Shown here: positions 8,056-17,403 of the stretch, piece after piece | How positions within the stretch are numbered: the stretch's first letter is position 1 | Layout: each line of letters opens with the position of its first letter | Source of the DNA: Providencia rettgeri | GTDB lineage: Bacteria > Pseudomonadota > Gammaproteobacteria > Enterobacterales > Enterobacteriaceae | Reading direction: 5' to 3' | DNA: 64,000 bases | NCBI RefSeq assembly: GCF_041075285.1 | Contig: NZ_CP163512.1 | Span: 3,782,001-3,846,000 of the forward strand | The notes under the pieces: model-generated | The model's input: the letters and a program-made list of their open reading frames with translations, nothing else | Databases searched by the model: none | What the model was told of the DNA's origin: nothing | Program-made: the position numbers and the translations under genes

Positions 8056-10461
8056 ATGGTCGACATTTCAAATAGTTCGAAAATTGAAAATCAGGAACGC
8101 ATAAAAAATATTCATACCTATTTGCAGGCGGGTAACCCATTAGCAATGAGTGAAGATATCGCAAAGTCGGTTCTCGCTTTAGAAGAAGCCTGTGGAGAGC
8201 TAACGTCAACAGAGCAAATGAAGCAAGCTCGAGCTAAGCGCTCACCGACCTTGAATCCGCCTAAAGCGATGCTAATGATGGCAAAAACCACTCAAGGTGA
8301 AAAGTCATTTAATGCAAATGCGTTGTTAATTGAAACCTTTTCGACAATACGCCAATTACTCCATGAAGGGAATATCGGTGAACTAAGTAACCGCTTACAA
8401 CTGCTCAATATGGAATCAGAGTCATTACGCAACCAAGGTAATGCACTTTTAGATATGTTTAAGAAAAATACAGAAAAACTGGGGGAGTTTAAGGAAAAGT
8501 TAGCTTCACAACAAGGTGAAGATGCACGACTGCGCGTTAAACTTGACGAGTTAAATCATCAATTAGACACCTTCCAAAAACCGATTGAACAAAATGAGAT
8601 TCAGCAGCAGTCGATTCATGAAAAATTAAAGGAAGTTGATGACTTAATGACTCTGCTTCCCTCTCCTGCAACTACCCAAGAAGAGCAGGATGCGGAAACT
8701 AAATTATTGGAAACAAAAAATATTTTAACTTCGCAATTAGACCAATTAACAACTGAAAACAAGACTTTATTATCAAATAGACAAACAGTCAGCCATCAGA
8801 TTGCTGATGTTAGCCAACAAATTTCGTTACTCAATGCAGAAATACTGAAAACGTCTGATTTAGCTGTTGAACAAGCGAAAATGGCTCAAACTGATAGTGA
8901 CAATTTAAATACTTTTATTGAATCGGCTCCCCGTAGAACAGATATTGACGGCGAAAAATGGGAGAACACGCTAGCACTGTTAACGATGTTAACGGCGCAG
9001 CTTAAAAAAGCGATGGGTGAAGATTCGATTCGCAATATGAAAGAGCAAGAAGAGGTGATGCTGAAAATCAACGAAGCCTCTCGTAAAGATTCAGATAAGA
9101 AGGCAAAGGAAGCGGCAGAATCAGAACGTAAAGCCGCTGAGTCTAATAAAGCGGCATCATGTGCCAGCAAAATTTTTAGCTATGTCTTACTTGCCGTTTC
9201 CGTGATTGCCACGGTGGCATCTTTTGGGACTGCGGCACCATTAACCCTCGCCATCGCCGCAATTGGTATTGCCATGTCAGTGGCTGATATCGTGCTAGAG
9301 GAGACGGGACATGGCAGTTTAATGCAAATGCTGGCAAACGAAATTTCTTCTGCCGTGACGGATATGCTGATTAGTTTTGGTGTGGATGAAGATAAAGCGA
9401 AACAGATTGGCAGCATTGTTGGCATGATTGTCGCCGCCATCGCTTTTTTAGCGATTTCATTACTTTCTATGGGATCAATGGTTAAAAACCTCGTTAACAC
9501 CGTCAAAAATGCCGCCAAATTATTACTTAAAAATGTAGGTGCTCTGTTAAAAAATACCATTAAATCAATGCCCAAAAGCCTAATGAATGCATTAGGTAAT
9601 ATTGCGACTAAAACAGCAAAAGTGAGTGATTCGGTGGCGGATACTGCGGATAGTGCGGTGAAGTTATCAAAATTAGCCAAGTTGTCAGATAAGTTTGATG
9701 ATGCACAGCACATCGTTAAAGCCGTTAGCCAAAGCGCAAATAAGCTAGATAAAACGTCCGATCTGGTCTCTATTGGCGGGCAAATGGTGAAAGTGAGTGA
9801 TTCGGTGGCGGATACTGCGGATAGTGCGGTGAAGTTATCAAAATTAGCCAAGTTGTCAGATAAGTTTGATGAAGCACAACACATCGTTAAAGCCATTAGC
9901 CAAAGCGCAAATAAGCTAGATAAAACGTCCGAGCTGGTCTCTATTGGCGGGCAACTGGTGAAAGTGAGTGATTCGGTGGCGGATAGTGCGAATAGTGCGG
10001 TGAAGCTAACTAAATTAACTAAGCTTGCGGACAAATTTGATGATGTAAAAGGGGTTTCCAAGTCGATTAGCCAAACCACCAACAAATTGGATGATGTATC
10101 AGATACTGTTTCATCAACGGAAAAACTCACCCAGGGCGTCAAAAATCAAAGTGTGACGATGGCGCGTGTTGAAGTGGGGATGAAAGCAACGGGGGCAGGG
10201 GTAACAGTTGCAAATGCCGCGACAACGGGAGGTCTTCGTTTGAACTCAGCGGCACATATGCGTGATATGAAAGAGATGTTAGCCGGAATGATGCTAAATA
10301 ATGAAACCATCCAGTCATTAACTGAGCTGCTTAATTCACTGATTAAAGCCATGTCAAAAAACAGTGAGCAATTTGATGAAATGTTCATGGGCATGATGAC
10401 GTCGCTAAAACAATCAGGTGATAACAAAGTCGAAATGTTAAAAACGGCTCGATTTGCATAA
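8056..10461 (+). CDS. sipB: T3SS translocon pore protein SipB/IpaB (SctE), enlarged by repeats
   Basis: An 801-residue protein in the SipB/IpaB position; Salmonella SipB has 593 residues. A long coiled-coil region covers about residues 110-270 and a charged helix about 325-365. Two hydrophobic segments typical of the pore-former follow at about 373-412 (SYVLLAVSVIATVASFG) and 451-475 (IGSIVGMIVAAIAFLAISL). Much of the excess length follows the second segment and includes three 57-residue repeats at 523-693, the first two nearly identical at the DNA level. The last 100 residues return to a SipB-like tail. RBS is AGAGG at 8044-8048. SipB inserts into the host membrane with SipC. Confidence 0.94.
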   Translation: MVDISNSSKIENQERIKNIHTYLQAGNPLAMSEDIAKSVLALEEACGELTSTEQMKQARAKRSPTLNPPKAMLMMAKTTQGEKSFNANALLIETFSTIRQLLHEGNIGELSNRLQLLNMESESLRNQGNALLDMFKKNTEKLGEFKEKLASQQGEDARLRVKLDELNHQLDTFQKPIEQNEIQQQSIHEKLKEVDDLMTLLPSPATTQEEQDAETKLLETKNILTSQLDQLTTENKTLLSNRQTVSHQIADVSQQISLLNAEILKTSDLAVEQAKMAQTDSDNLNTFIESAPRRTDIDGEKWENTLALLTMLTAQLKKAMGEDSIRNMKEQEEVMLKINEASRKDSDKKAKEAAESERKAAESNKAASCASKIFSYVLLAVSVIATVASFGTAAPLTLAIAAIGIAMSVADIVLEETGHGSLMQMLANEISSAVTDMLISFGVDEDKAKQIGSIVGMIVAAIAFLAISLLSMGSMVKNLVNTVKNAAKLLLKNVGALLKNTIKSMPKSLMNALGNIATKTAKVSDSVADTADSAVKLSKLAKLSDKFDDAQHIVKAVSQSANKLDKTSDLVSIGGQMVKVSDSVADTADSAVKLSKLAKLSDKFDEAQHIVKAISQSANKLDKTSELVSIGGQLVKVSDSVADSANSAVKLTKLTKLADKFDDVKGVSKSISQTTNKLDDVSDTVSSTEKLTQGVKNQSVTMARVEVGMKATGAGVTVANAATTGGLRLNSAAHMRDMKEMLAGMMLNNETIQSLTELLNSLIKAMSKNSEQFDEMFMGMMTSLKQSGDNKVEMLKTARFA
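9622..10134 (+). repeat. Three 171-bp in-frame tandem repeats within sipB
   Basis: Units start at 9622, 9793 and 9964, each opening with GTGAGTGATTCGGTGGCGGA and spaced exactly 171 bases. Units one and two differ at only a few positions; unit three is more diverged, particularly in its second half. Each encodes 57 residues of the form VSDSVADTADSAVKLSKLAK followed by a helical LSDKFD segment. Confidence 0.95.
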
Positions 10462-10477
10462 ATTACAAGGAAAACAA

Positions 10478-11716
10478 ATGGATATTACAAATTCTAAATC
10501 ACAAGTTGCTATCAGCAATAGCCTTGGATTAACGCATCTACAAGCCACGCAAGAAGGGAAAACGCCATCGACGACTGAGAGTTGCAAAGAAATCAGTTTA
10601 CAGAATGTTTCTCCAATTGACATTGAATTTAACACGGAAAAACCCGTTTTAAAATTGGCGACTAAAGAGGTTGATAATGAGCAATTATCCAGTGTACTAA
10701 GCCAATTCGCGTTATCAAACCAGCCGCTTCCTGTACCGGTTTTTGATGAAAATAAAGCAGTTCTTGAGAAGGTTTTTCAACATGTGACACCAGTAGATGT
10801 CGCGGAAATTAAACAACTACCACAAATTGTGAGTGCTATCTATAAAGAGGTACTCAATAATCAGGTTATGGTTGCTGAGGGAACTAACGAGGTTAAATCC
10901 GTTAATCAGGTAAAATCTAGCCAATTTGTCGGTATTGTAAGTAGCGATATTCTGCTGGAGCTGGCTAAGATCATCCGCAGCGTACTGAGTGAAGTGGCTA
11001 TTTCAGATCGAAAAATTAGCGCAGAATTCTTAATGCTCAACGCTCGGATGGTGAAAGCTGCGGCAGAGTCGACCATTAATGAAGGTAAAAAAATGATGAT
11101 TGGCGCATTAGCGAGCTTTTGTGTCTCAATGGCCTTCACTATGGTGGGCACTGGGTTCCAATTAAAATCACTTCGAACTCAAAATCAGTCAATTAAAAAT
11201 AATTTAGTTAAAGCTAATCAAAATAATGCAGTTGCTGATCGTTTAAGCGAATTAAACAAAAGTAGTTCATTAGCCAAAAGCAGTTCATTGAATTTAAAAG
11301 GTAAAGATGGTCAAGGGATAGACATGGTTGATAGCCCAAGTGCCTCTCAGCAAGCCACGGCAAGTCAACGTACAACAGAAGCGGCTCAACGCACTAAGAA
11401 GCTTAGCCAAGTGGAATATCAAAAACATGACCAAGTCATGAATAGCGAGCGAACAAAAAGCAGTATTGCGGAACAAAGTGCCCGTTTAGCAGATAATGCA
11501 GGTCAAATGGCGACATCGGTGAATCAAATTGAAGTCAAAAAAGAAGAAGCCAATAAGATGCAAGAGCAATCTACCGCAGATATTGCACGCACCGTTTCGG
11601 GGGAAAAAGATAAGCAAATTGACAAAGATAAAGATCTGGTTAAACAGATGAATGAACATTTGCGTGAGATTCGAGAAGGTCAATTAAGAACTTTCCAAAG
11701 TGTTGTAAGGGGATAG
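10478..11716 (+). CDS. sipC: T3SS translocon protein SipC/IpaC (SctB)
   Basis: A 412-residue protein (Salmonella SipC 409) that partners SipB in the host-membrane pore and, in Salmonella, also nucleates and bundles actin. A single hydrophobic stretch MMIGALASFCVSMAFTMVGTG lies near residues 206-226, and the C-terminal half is long, polar and helical (AEQSARLADNAGQMATSVNQ). The start at 10478 follows CAAGGA; an upstream in-frame ATG at 10454 falls inside sipB. The stop abuts the sipD start region. Confidence 0.93.
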   Translation: MDITNSKSQVAISNSLGLTHLQATQEGKTPSTTESCKEISLQNVSPIDIEFNTEKPVLKLATKEVDNEQLSSVLSQFALSNQPLPVPVFDENKAVLEKVFQHVTPVDVAEIKQLPQIVSAIYKEVLNNQVMVAEGTNEVKSVNQVKSSQFVGIVSSDILLELAKIIRSVLSEVAISDRKISAEFLMLNARMVKAAAESTINEGKKMMIGALASFCVSMAFTMVGTGFQLKSLRTQNQSIKNNLVKANQNNAVADRLSELNKSSSLAKSSSLNLKGKDGQGIDMVDSPSASQQATASQRTTEAAQRTKKLSQVEYQKHDQVMNSERTKSSIAEQSARLADNAGQMATSVNQIEVKKEEANKMQEQSTADIARTVSGEKDKQIDKDKDLVKQMNEHLREIREGQLRTFQSVVRG

Positions 11717-11718
11717 TG

Positions 11719-12726
11719 ATGGAAATTGTATCACAGAGAAATTATGCCAATACGATACCCGTGAATATGACAGGAAAAACGATAGAAGGTCATCGTTCCC
11801 AGGTTAGTGAAAATATTCATACGGATATATTGGTAGACCCTTATGAGCAAAGCATTCAGTTTGCTAAAGACCTTGGGCTCTCCTTTAGCCCAACGACCTT
11901 TCGAGAAGACGCTGTAACGAGTAACCTCGATAAAATTAAAGCGCAAATGCAAGCTGCTAAACGTGATCTAAACTATACCAATGATTTAGTTAACGGTTTG
12001 CGCACTAAAAGAAGTACCACGAAAATTAACCATGTGGATGGACGCCCACATATTGAAGGAACGAAAAAACTTATCGAAAACATTCATACAGGGTATCAAA
12101 AACAGTACGGTGAAATAATAAAAAAGGCAACGGAGTATATGCAAGATGTCAATACTGCCTTGGGAAAAATGAGTCAACACATTGAGCCAGGGAAAGATGG
12201 AAAAGTTCAATATAATAAAAGAAACTTTTTAGATGGATTGAATAGAAGTTTTGAAAAATATTCAACTTATTGTGCAGGCCGGAATTATAATCAAAATGAT
12301 AAGCATATTATTAATAGCTTTTATGGGGGGTGGTCTCCCTCAGAACAGAGTACTAAACCAATTGCCAGCCTTGAATACAATAAGTCTGCATTACAATTTT
12401 GGGAGAAAAAATTAGGGAGACAAGGTTTTTTTGTCAAAAGAGATGGCAATACCATTAATATATATCCTGATTTAAAACCTATTAGTGAAATATTCTCTGC
12501 ATCGGCTGCAATTGATACTGAATGGTGGGGAGGAGATATTATGGCACAACAATTTCAAAGCTTACAAACAGCTATTGATAGCCAAAAAAACACGGTAAAC
12601 AACAGTGTGTCTAGGTTATTAGAAAATTTCCGTCAAGATAACAGCCATTTTGAAACATTAGTTCAGTTATTAATCCAATTAATTAAAGATTTAAATCAGA
12701 ATAACAATTCCTTAGTTAATATGTAA
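11719..12726 (+). CDS. sipD: T3SS needle-tip protein SipD/IpaD (SctA)
   Basis: A 335-residue protein (Salmonella SipD 343) that caps the needle and controls translocon release. Residues from about 130 contain the tip-protein central helix pattern and the signature GGWSPSEQSTKPIASLEYNK, and the C-terminal helix ends in LIQLIKDLNQNNNSLVNM, which resembles the long terminal helix of SipD/IpaD. ATG 11719 with AAGGGG at 11707-11712 is preferred; GTG 11716 in the same frame is an alternative adding one residue. Its stop is followed by a 51-base AT-rich gap before the next effector gene. Confidence 0.94.
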   Translation: MEIVSQRNYANTIPVNMTGKTIEGHRSQVSENIHTDILVDPYEQSIQFAKDLGLSFSPTTFREDAVTSNLDKIKAQMQAAKRDLNYTNDLVNGLRTKRSTTKINHVDGRPHIEGTKKLIENIHTGYQKQYGEIIKKATEYMQDVNTALGKMSQHIEPGKDGKVQYNKRNFLDGLNRSFEKYSTYCAGRNYNQNDKHIINSFYGGWSPSEQSTKPIASLEYNKSALQFWEKKLGRQGFFVKRDGNTINIYPDLKPISEIFSASAAIDTEWWGGDIMAQQFQSLQTAIDSQKNTVNNSVSRLLENFRQDNSHFETLVQLLIQLIKDLNQNNNSLVNM

Positions 12727-12777
12727 TTGGATATTAATAAATAAAAATTGAATCATAAATTATTGTGAGGGTGTTTT

Positions 12778-14322
12778 ATGCCTATAAATGCGATCAGTTC
12801 TAAAACAGTTGAAATGCCTCGGGCGATATCTACTAATGGAGCAGTAAATAAAGGTTTATCGATATCGTCTAATATTTCTTCCATTCATTCTTCGGGTATA
12901 GAAGAACAGTTACCGTTGAATTCAGCCAAAAATGTGAGTATGAGTACTCCATCAATGTCAAAAGATGATTTACATCGTTTAAATAATCAAAAACAGGCGG
13001 ATAAAATTGCTGACCTATTAGGCTCTAATATTACTGCAGATATGGTTAAGACGGCATTAAACTTCGGGGGAATAGGAGATATACATCAACAAGCCATGAA
13101 TTACCGACCAGAAAGTAGTTTAATTGTTTTAACATTACTCGCGCCACACGAAAGGGCAAATGGGTTATTAGAAGCCGCCACAAAAATGGTTCAAGACGTG
13201 AACCAAACAAGCAATATTAATCATAAAGCAATTCTAAAAAATTCATTAGAGCAATTCGATAAAAAGATCCAGCAATCTTTATCAGGTATTAAAGGTGATG
13301 CTTTTTCAATTATGGAGGAAAGGTTTAATGAGATTTATATTAAACCTGAATTTGAAAATATTTTAAAACCTTACTTACCACCAAATACGATAAAACAACT
13401 TTCTATGGATGATTGTTTACTTTCTCTGGAAAATAAACAAAAACAAGCAGAAATTTCAGTTTTAAATAACGCTTATCACCAAGAGGGAAATGCTCTATCT
13501 GTTGATAAAGCGCACTATATGCATAGCATGTTCAACATATTGGAGGAAAGATTAGAAATTGTTAAAACGTTAAAAACGACGGTGAATTGGCAAGAGCATT
13601 CGTTACCCTCTGGATTAGAAAATCCACCTTTACAGGTAGCGGATGAGGTTGATAGCGCTGCGACCTTACCGCAACCTGCGACAGAACTACAACACCATAT
13701 ATTAGGCAGTTATAATACAACAAATAACTACTATTTTAGCTCTCCACTCAGTGACAATATCACTAAGATTAGTACTCAAAATCCTGAAGTAACTCACACA
13801 TTACCAGAAGAGGATAAGACAACCAAGAAAAGTGAAGAGCCGATATTACCGCCTGTTAGACATCAATTTATCGCAAAACTACCTCGCGCCATACTAAGCC
13901 AGCCTGAGAAAGAACCGGAAGTAGATTACGCATTACCGAAAGAGGATAGCTCTATTTTCCAGAGTAAGGGCTTCGTTGCGAGTACGTTACGTGGCACTCA
14001 AGTTGCGACGGCAAAAGTGGTCTCAAAGAGCCAATCAGCCAAGCAGGATGCCATACAGTCGTTTTTACCTAAAAATGGTCACCTTTTAGGGAGCTACTTA
14101 AAGAGTGGTGAAGTGCCGAGCCGAGTCACATTATCAACAGAGGGGGCATTAACCCGTAACCAATCGGATAAAGAAATATATCGTGGTGAACGCGAAGGGG
14201 AAAAACAGGTGATCGATATGTCTTCTCATCTGCCTAATTTAGCGCGCCCTGTAACATTAACCGAAAAAGGGGCATTAACCCGTGATCAAAGCCGAAAAGA
14301 GGCGTATACCAGACAAGGGTAA
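12778..14322 (+). CDS. SipA-like T3SS effector
   Basis: A 514-residue protein in the exact slot of sipA, between sipD and iacP. Residues about 100-260 show weak similarity to the chaperone-binding/secretion part of SipA (MEERFNEIYIKPEFENIL and the following helices). A polar linker with GSYNTTNNYYFSSP follows. Salmonella SipA has 685 residues and a C-terminal actin-binding domain, for which I see no clear counterpart here. The C-terminus instead carries two copies of an RVTLSTEGALTRNQSDKEIY-like motif about 60 residues apart. The ribosome site is GTGAGGGTG before ATG 12778. SipA homology is likely but remote; the effector role is inferred from position. Confidence 0.7.
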   Translation: MPINAISSKTVEMPRAISTNGAVNKGLSISSNISSIHSSGIEEQLPLNSAKNVSMSTPSMSKDDLHRLNNQKQADKIADLLGSNITADMVKTALNFGGIGDIHQQAMNYRPESSLIVLTLLAPHERANGLLEAATKMVQDVNQTSNINHKAILKNSLEQFDKKIQQSLSGIKGDAFSIMEERFNEIYIKPEFENILKPYLPPNTIKQLSMDDCLLSLENKQKQAEISVLNNAYHQEGNALSVDKAHYMHSMFNILEERLEIVKTLKTTVNWQEHSLPSGLENPPLQVADEVDSAATLPQPATELQHHILGSYNTTNNYYFSSPLSDNITKISTQNPEVTHTLPEEDKTTKKSEEPILPPVRHQFIAKLPRAILSQPEKEPEVDYALPKEDSSIFQSKGFVASTLRGTQVATAKVVSKSQSAKQDAIQSFLPKNGHLLGSYLKSGEVPSRVTLSTEGALTRNQSDKEIYRGEREGEKQVIDMSSHLPNLARPVTLTEKGALTRDQSRKEAYTRQG

Positions 14323-14331
14323 GGGATAATC

Positions 14332-14589
14332 ATGGCAACCATATCAGCAGAAAAACACTGGATTTGGCTAGAAAGCCAAATTCAGCAAATTCGTACCTAC
14401 TCAGGCATTGCGAATGATTTTACTTTGGATTCGGCATTGATCTCGGATGTACATATTGATTCACTTGAAATGTTGGAGCTTATCACCGCAATTGAGCAAT
14501 ATACGGGGGGCCCTATCCAAGATGAAATTTGGATGAAATGGCATTATCTACGGGATATTGTCAGTTATCTAGAGGCTGCTTGTCTTTGA
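14332..14589 (+). CDS. iacP: T3SS-associated acyl carrier protein IacP
   Basis: An 85-residue acyl carrier protein (Salmonella IacP 82). The phosphopantetheine attachment motif DSLEMLEL is present with the modified serine at residue 44. It follows the effector gene after nine bases, as iacP follows sipA in SPI-1. In Salmonella it is linked to effector secretion and invasion, though its acyl cargo is not settled. It is the last T3SS gene in the window; no iagB, sicP or sptP follows. Confidence 0.93.
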   Translation: MATISAEKHWIWLESQIQQIRTYSGIANDFTLDSALISDVHIDSLEMLELITAIEQYTGGPIQDEIWMKWHYLRDIVSYLEAACL

Positions 14590-14630
14590 TGGTCAATTTT
14601 TATTCGAATTAAAGCCATGTTAGGCAAGGG

Positions 14631-14667
14631 GAGAGGTTCGCCGCCAAGTAAACTCGGCAAACCTCTC
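14631..14667 (+). terminator. Strong hairpin after iacP without a T tract
   Basis: GAGAGGTT (14631-14638) pairs with AACCTCTC (14660-14667) and an inner GCCG pairs with CGGC, giving a near 12-bp stem. No run of T follows, so this is a transcript-end or processing structure rather than a classical terminator. Confidence 0.5.
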
Positions 14668-14717
14668 AACGCAGTATTAAATGAGGAAAACCTGTCCTTA
14701 ATCCTTTTGATATATAG

Positions 14718-14750
14718 AAAGCCGTGAGTCATTGATAGCGGCTTTTTGTT
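14718..14750 (+). terminator. Intrinsic terminator closing the T3SS block
   Basis: AAAGCCG (14718-14724) pairs with CGGCTTT (14739-14745), followed by TTGTTT. It lies 130 bases after iacP and is the best candidate for the end of the sicA-iacP transcript. The remaining bases to 14930 are AT-rich with no gene. Confidence 0.65.
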
Positions 14751-14930
14751 TCCCGTCGGGTCACCATAAAACGATGAGTCGATGAACTAGTTATTCAGAA
14801 TGTTAATAAACAAACATAAAATTAATTCTTTAAATTGTATTTAATTTGAGTTTAGTGGCATTTATATCAATGAACTAATCTTTAAATTAACTATTTTTTA
14901 TAAAATAAAATTAACATTAATTTTTCATGT

Positions 14931-14946
14931 CATGAAATCGATCACA
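14931..14946 (+). promoter_or_regulatory. Candidate CRP site
   Basis: CATGA-N6-TCACA matches eight of ten positions of the TGTGA-N6-TCACA consensus and lies 60 bases before the ATG at 15006. Catabolite control would suit a sugar-phosphate uptake operon. Confidence 0.45.
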
Positions 14947-15005
14947 AAATAAATGATTCATTAAATGTAATGTTCGAAATATTGATTCCATATTTAGAGG
15001 CTGAA

Positions 15006-15794
15006 ATGGACAGTATTTCGAATCGCTATCAATTTATACAAAAAGTTGCCGTTGACGCAGGCAAACTCGCAGTCGCTTATTATCATCAACGTGACCAACT
15101 GAATATTGAGAAAAAGCACGGGGACGGACAAGACCTTGTGACCGTGGCGGATAAAAAGACAGAAGATTTTATTCGAGAGCAAATTAATCAGCATTTCCCT
15201 GATGATGCTATTTTTGGTGAAGAAAGTGGCTTCTCTCAAGGAGCGTCGGGCTATACATGGGTAGTCGACCCCATTGATGGAACCAGCGCGTTTATTTTCG
15301 GTTTGGCTTCATGGTGTGTCTCTATCGCGTTACTTGATAAGCAAAAAAACACCGTCATTGCTGCCGTTTATGATGCAGTACATAACGAATTATTCCATGC
15401 CATGAAGGATCATGGAACCTACCTAAATAATACGTCAGTGAAGGTAAATCCAGTGAGCTCACTAAACGCAGGGTTACTTGGCGTTGGTATTTCAACTCGC
15501 ATGCCACCTGAAACTATTATTCCATTTTTAGATAAATTACTTCACGCTAATGGTATGTTCGTCCGCAATGGTTCCGCAGCATTGATGCTTGCTTACGTTG
15601 CTGCGGGGAGGTTGATTGGTTATTTCGAGCCTCACCTTAATTCTTGGGACTGCCTTGCTGGGTTGTTATTAATCCAAGAAGCGGGCGGAACCACCAATAA
15701 CTCTGTTTCTCACCCCGATTTTTTAACCAAAGGAGGCTGTGTATTAGCGTCTAGCCCTGATGTGTATCAGCAGCTCGCTACATTTTTGCCGTAA
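15006..15794 (+). CDS. Inositol-monophosphatase family phosphatase
   Basis: A 262-residue Mg2+-dependent phosphatase. The metal-binding motifs are seen in order: GEES near residue 68, DPIDGT near 86 and WDCLAG near 213. It is of the SuhB/HisN/IMPase superfamily; the exact substrate cannot be read from sequence. ATG 15006 is chosen because AGAGG lies at 14996-15000; an in-frame ATG at 14970 has no ribosome site. The gene is 62 bases upstream of a UhpT-type antiporter on the same strand, suggesting that the phosphatase acts on the imported sugar or polyol phosphate, although this is inferred. Confidence 0.85.
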   Translation: MDSISNRYQFIQKVAVDAGKLAVAYYHQRDQLNIEKKHGDGQDLVTVADKKTEDFIREQINQHFPDDAIFGEESGFSQGASGYTWVVDPIDGTSAFIFGLASWCVSIALLDKQKNTVIAAVYDAVHNELFHAMKDHGTYLNNTSVKVNPVSSLNAGLLGVGISTRMPPETIIPFLDKLLHANGMFVRNGSAALMLAYVAAGRLIGYFEPHLNSWDCLAGLLLIQEAGGTTNNSVSHPDFLTKGGCVLASSPDVYQQLATFLP

Positions 15795-15856
15795 CCCAAA
15801 GTCATTACTCAAAGATAGAACATTAAAATAATTAGAAACAATAAAAGGGCTATAAG

Positions 15857-17251
15857 ATGAGTTCTAAATTTTCATTTTTTGATATTAAAAGACTACCGAC
15901 AGGAACAGTTCCTCTCTCTGTACAGCGTGATTTGTGGCTACGAAAATTTATGGAACCCTTTCTGGTTATGTGTCTCGCCTATACTGGAATTTATTTTCTT
16001 CGCTATAACTTCAAAGCGGCTACCCCATTTATTATCGAACAAACGGATTTTACACTTAGTGACTTAGGGACGGTGGGGTTTGGTTTCTCTATCACATATA
16101 GCCTAGGGAGGGTGCTACTTTCCTATTATATTGATGGTAAAAATACTAAGAAAATATTGAGCTTTTTACTGATGCTCTCTTGTGCATCTTCATTTGCTAT
16201 CGGGATGTTCTTGCTCTCTTCAGGTCACTCACTGGGAATATTTATTTTTTTGTGGGCATTAACGGGGTTGTTCCAAGCACCGGGTGGACCTTGCTCAAAC
16301 TCAACCATTAATCGTTGGACGCCAAGAAAGAATCGAGGCCGTTATATTTCATGGTGGAATGCCTCGCACAATATTGGCGCAATCTTAGCGGGGCCAATTG
16401 CGTTATTTGGAATGGAATATGCATTCAACGGCAACGTGGCAGGAATGTTTATTTTCCCTATCTTATTTGCCGGCGTGATTGCAACATTTGGCATGTTTTT
16501 TGGTAAAGATGACCCATCAGAGTTAGGGTGGAATACACCGGAAGAAATCTTTGATGAGCCAGTTTCTAAAGCGGATACCGCGGCAGAAAGCATGTCCAAG
16601 CGTGATATTTTTGTTAAATATGTACTGAAAAATCCGGCGGTATGGTTTTTATGTTTTGCAAATTTATGTGTGTATACCATTCGAATTGGTGTCGATAACT
16701 GGAGTGTCGCTTATGTAAAAATGGCACTCAACTGGGATGATATTTCTGCAATTGGTACAATAACGGCTCTCGAACTCGGTGGTTTTTTAGGCTCGCTAAC
16801 ATGGGGTTATGTCTCTGATAAGATGGGCGGAAGACGTGCGCTGTTAGGGATGTTGTGTATGATTTCGGTAATTTTCCCGCTGATCGCTTACCAAAATATG
16901 AGCAGTATTTGGGGAATTTATATCGCCCTGTTTTTTGAAGGTTTCTTTATTTTTGGCCCTGTGATTTTAATCGGTATCTCTATCATTGGCTTTGCACCGA
17001 AGTGTGCAACCGCAGTGGTGAATTCAATCCCAGGTTTTTTTGGCTATCTGTTCGGTGATGGGATGGCAAAAGTGTTTGTTTCCCGTATAGCAGACCCAAA
17101 AGGCGAGGGTATTTCAGTGGGTGGCTTTACATTGCACGGCTGGTCAGATACTTTTTATCTATTATTTGCGGCAACCGCGGTGGGGATTGTAATGCTCGGT
17201 GTTGTCGCCATATATGAAGAACGGAAAATTCGGTTAGATAGGGCAGGATAA
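15857..17251 (+). CDS. UhpT-type organophosphate:phosphate antiporter
   Basis: A 464-residue MFS transporter of the organophosphate:Pi antiporter family, one residue longer than E. coli UhpT and clearly similar to it along its length: GFGFSITYSLGRVLLSYY, DGKNTK, FQAPGGPCSNSTINRWTPR, a central YVLKNPAVWFLCFANL and the terminal EERKIR. Twelve membrane segments are expected. The substrate could be a hexose phosphate, but the upstream phosphatase and absence of uhpABC genes in the window leave room for another phosphate ester. The gene is probably cotranscribed with the phosphatase. No terminator was evident; 17252-17400 holds an imperfect repeat of the CTCTTG/GAGGC type. Confidence 0.85.
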   Translation: MSSKFSFFDIKRLPTGTVPLSVQRDLWLRKFMEPFLVMCLAYTGIYFLRYNFKAATPFIIEQTDFTLSDLGTVGFGFSITYSLGRVLLSYYIDGKNTKKILSFLLMLSCASSFAIGMFLLSSGHSLGIFIFLWALTGLFQAPGGPCSNSTINRWTPRKNRGRYISWWNASHNIGAILAGPIALFGMEYAFNGNVAGMFIFPILFAGVIATFGMFFGKDDPSELGWNTPEEIFDEPVSKADTAAESMSKRDIFVKYVLKNPAVWFLCFANLCVYTIRIGVDNWSVAYVKMALNWDDISAIGTITALELGGFLGSLTWGYVSDKMGGRRALLGMLCMISVIFPLIAYQNMSSIWGIYIALFFEGFFIFGPVILIGISIIGFAPKCATAVVNSIPGFFGYLFGDGMAKVFVSRIADPKGEGISVGGFTLHGWSDTFYLLFAATAVGIVMLGVVAIYEERKIRLDRAG

Positions 17252-17403
17252 CTTTTTCCAATGTTTAGCCTCTTGAGAGAGCAGTTGTTCCAAGAGGCTT
17301 TCACTTCTTTTTCACGCCATTGATTGTTTCCTTTATTTTCAGTCATATAAATTTCATATTTTTATCATCAAGTGATAACGCTCACAAAATAGGATTAGCT
17401 CGT

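Noticed and set aside
7622..8209. 195-codon minus-strand frame opposite sicA and the start of sipB
   Set aside because: Overlaps two recognised T3SS genes and has no ribosome site.
9180..10142. Long minus-strand frame of 320 codons opposite sipB
   Set aside because: It is antisense to a clear translocon gene and its repetitive sequence simply mirrors the sipB repeats.
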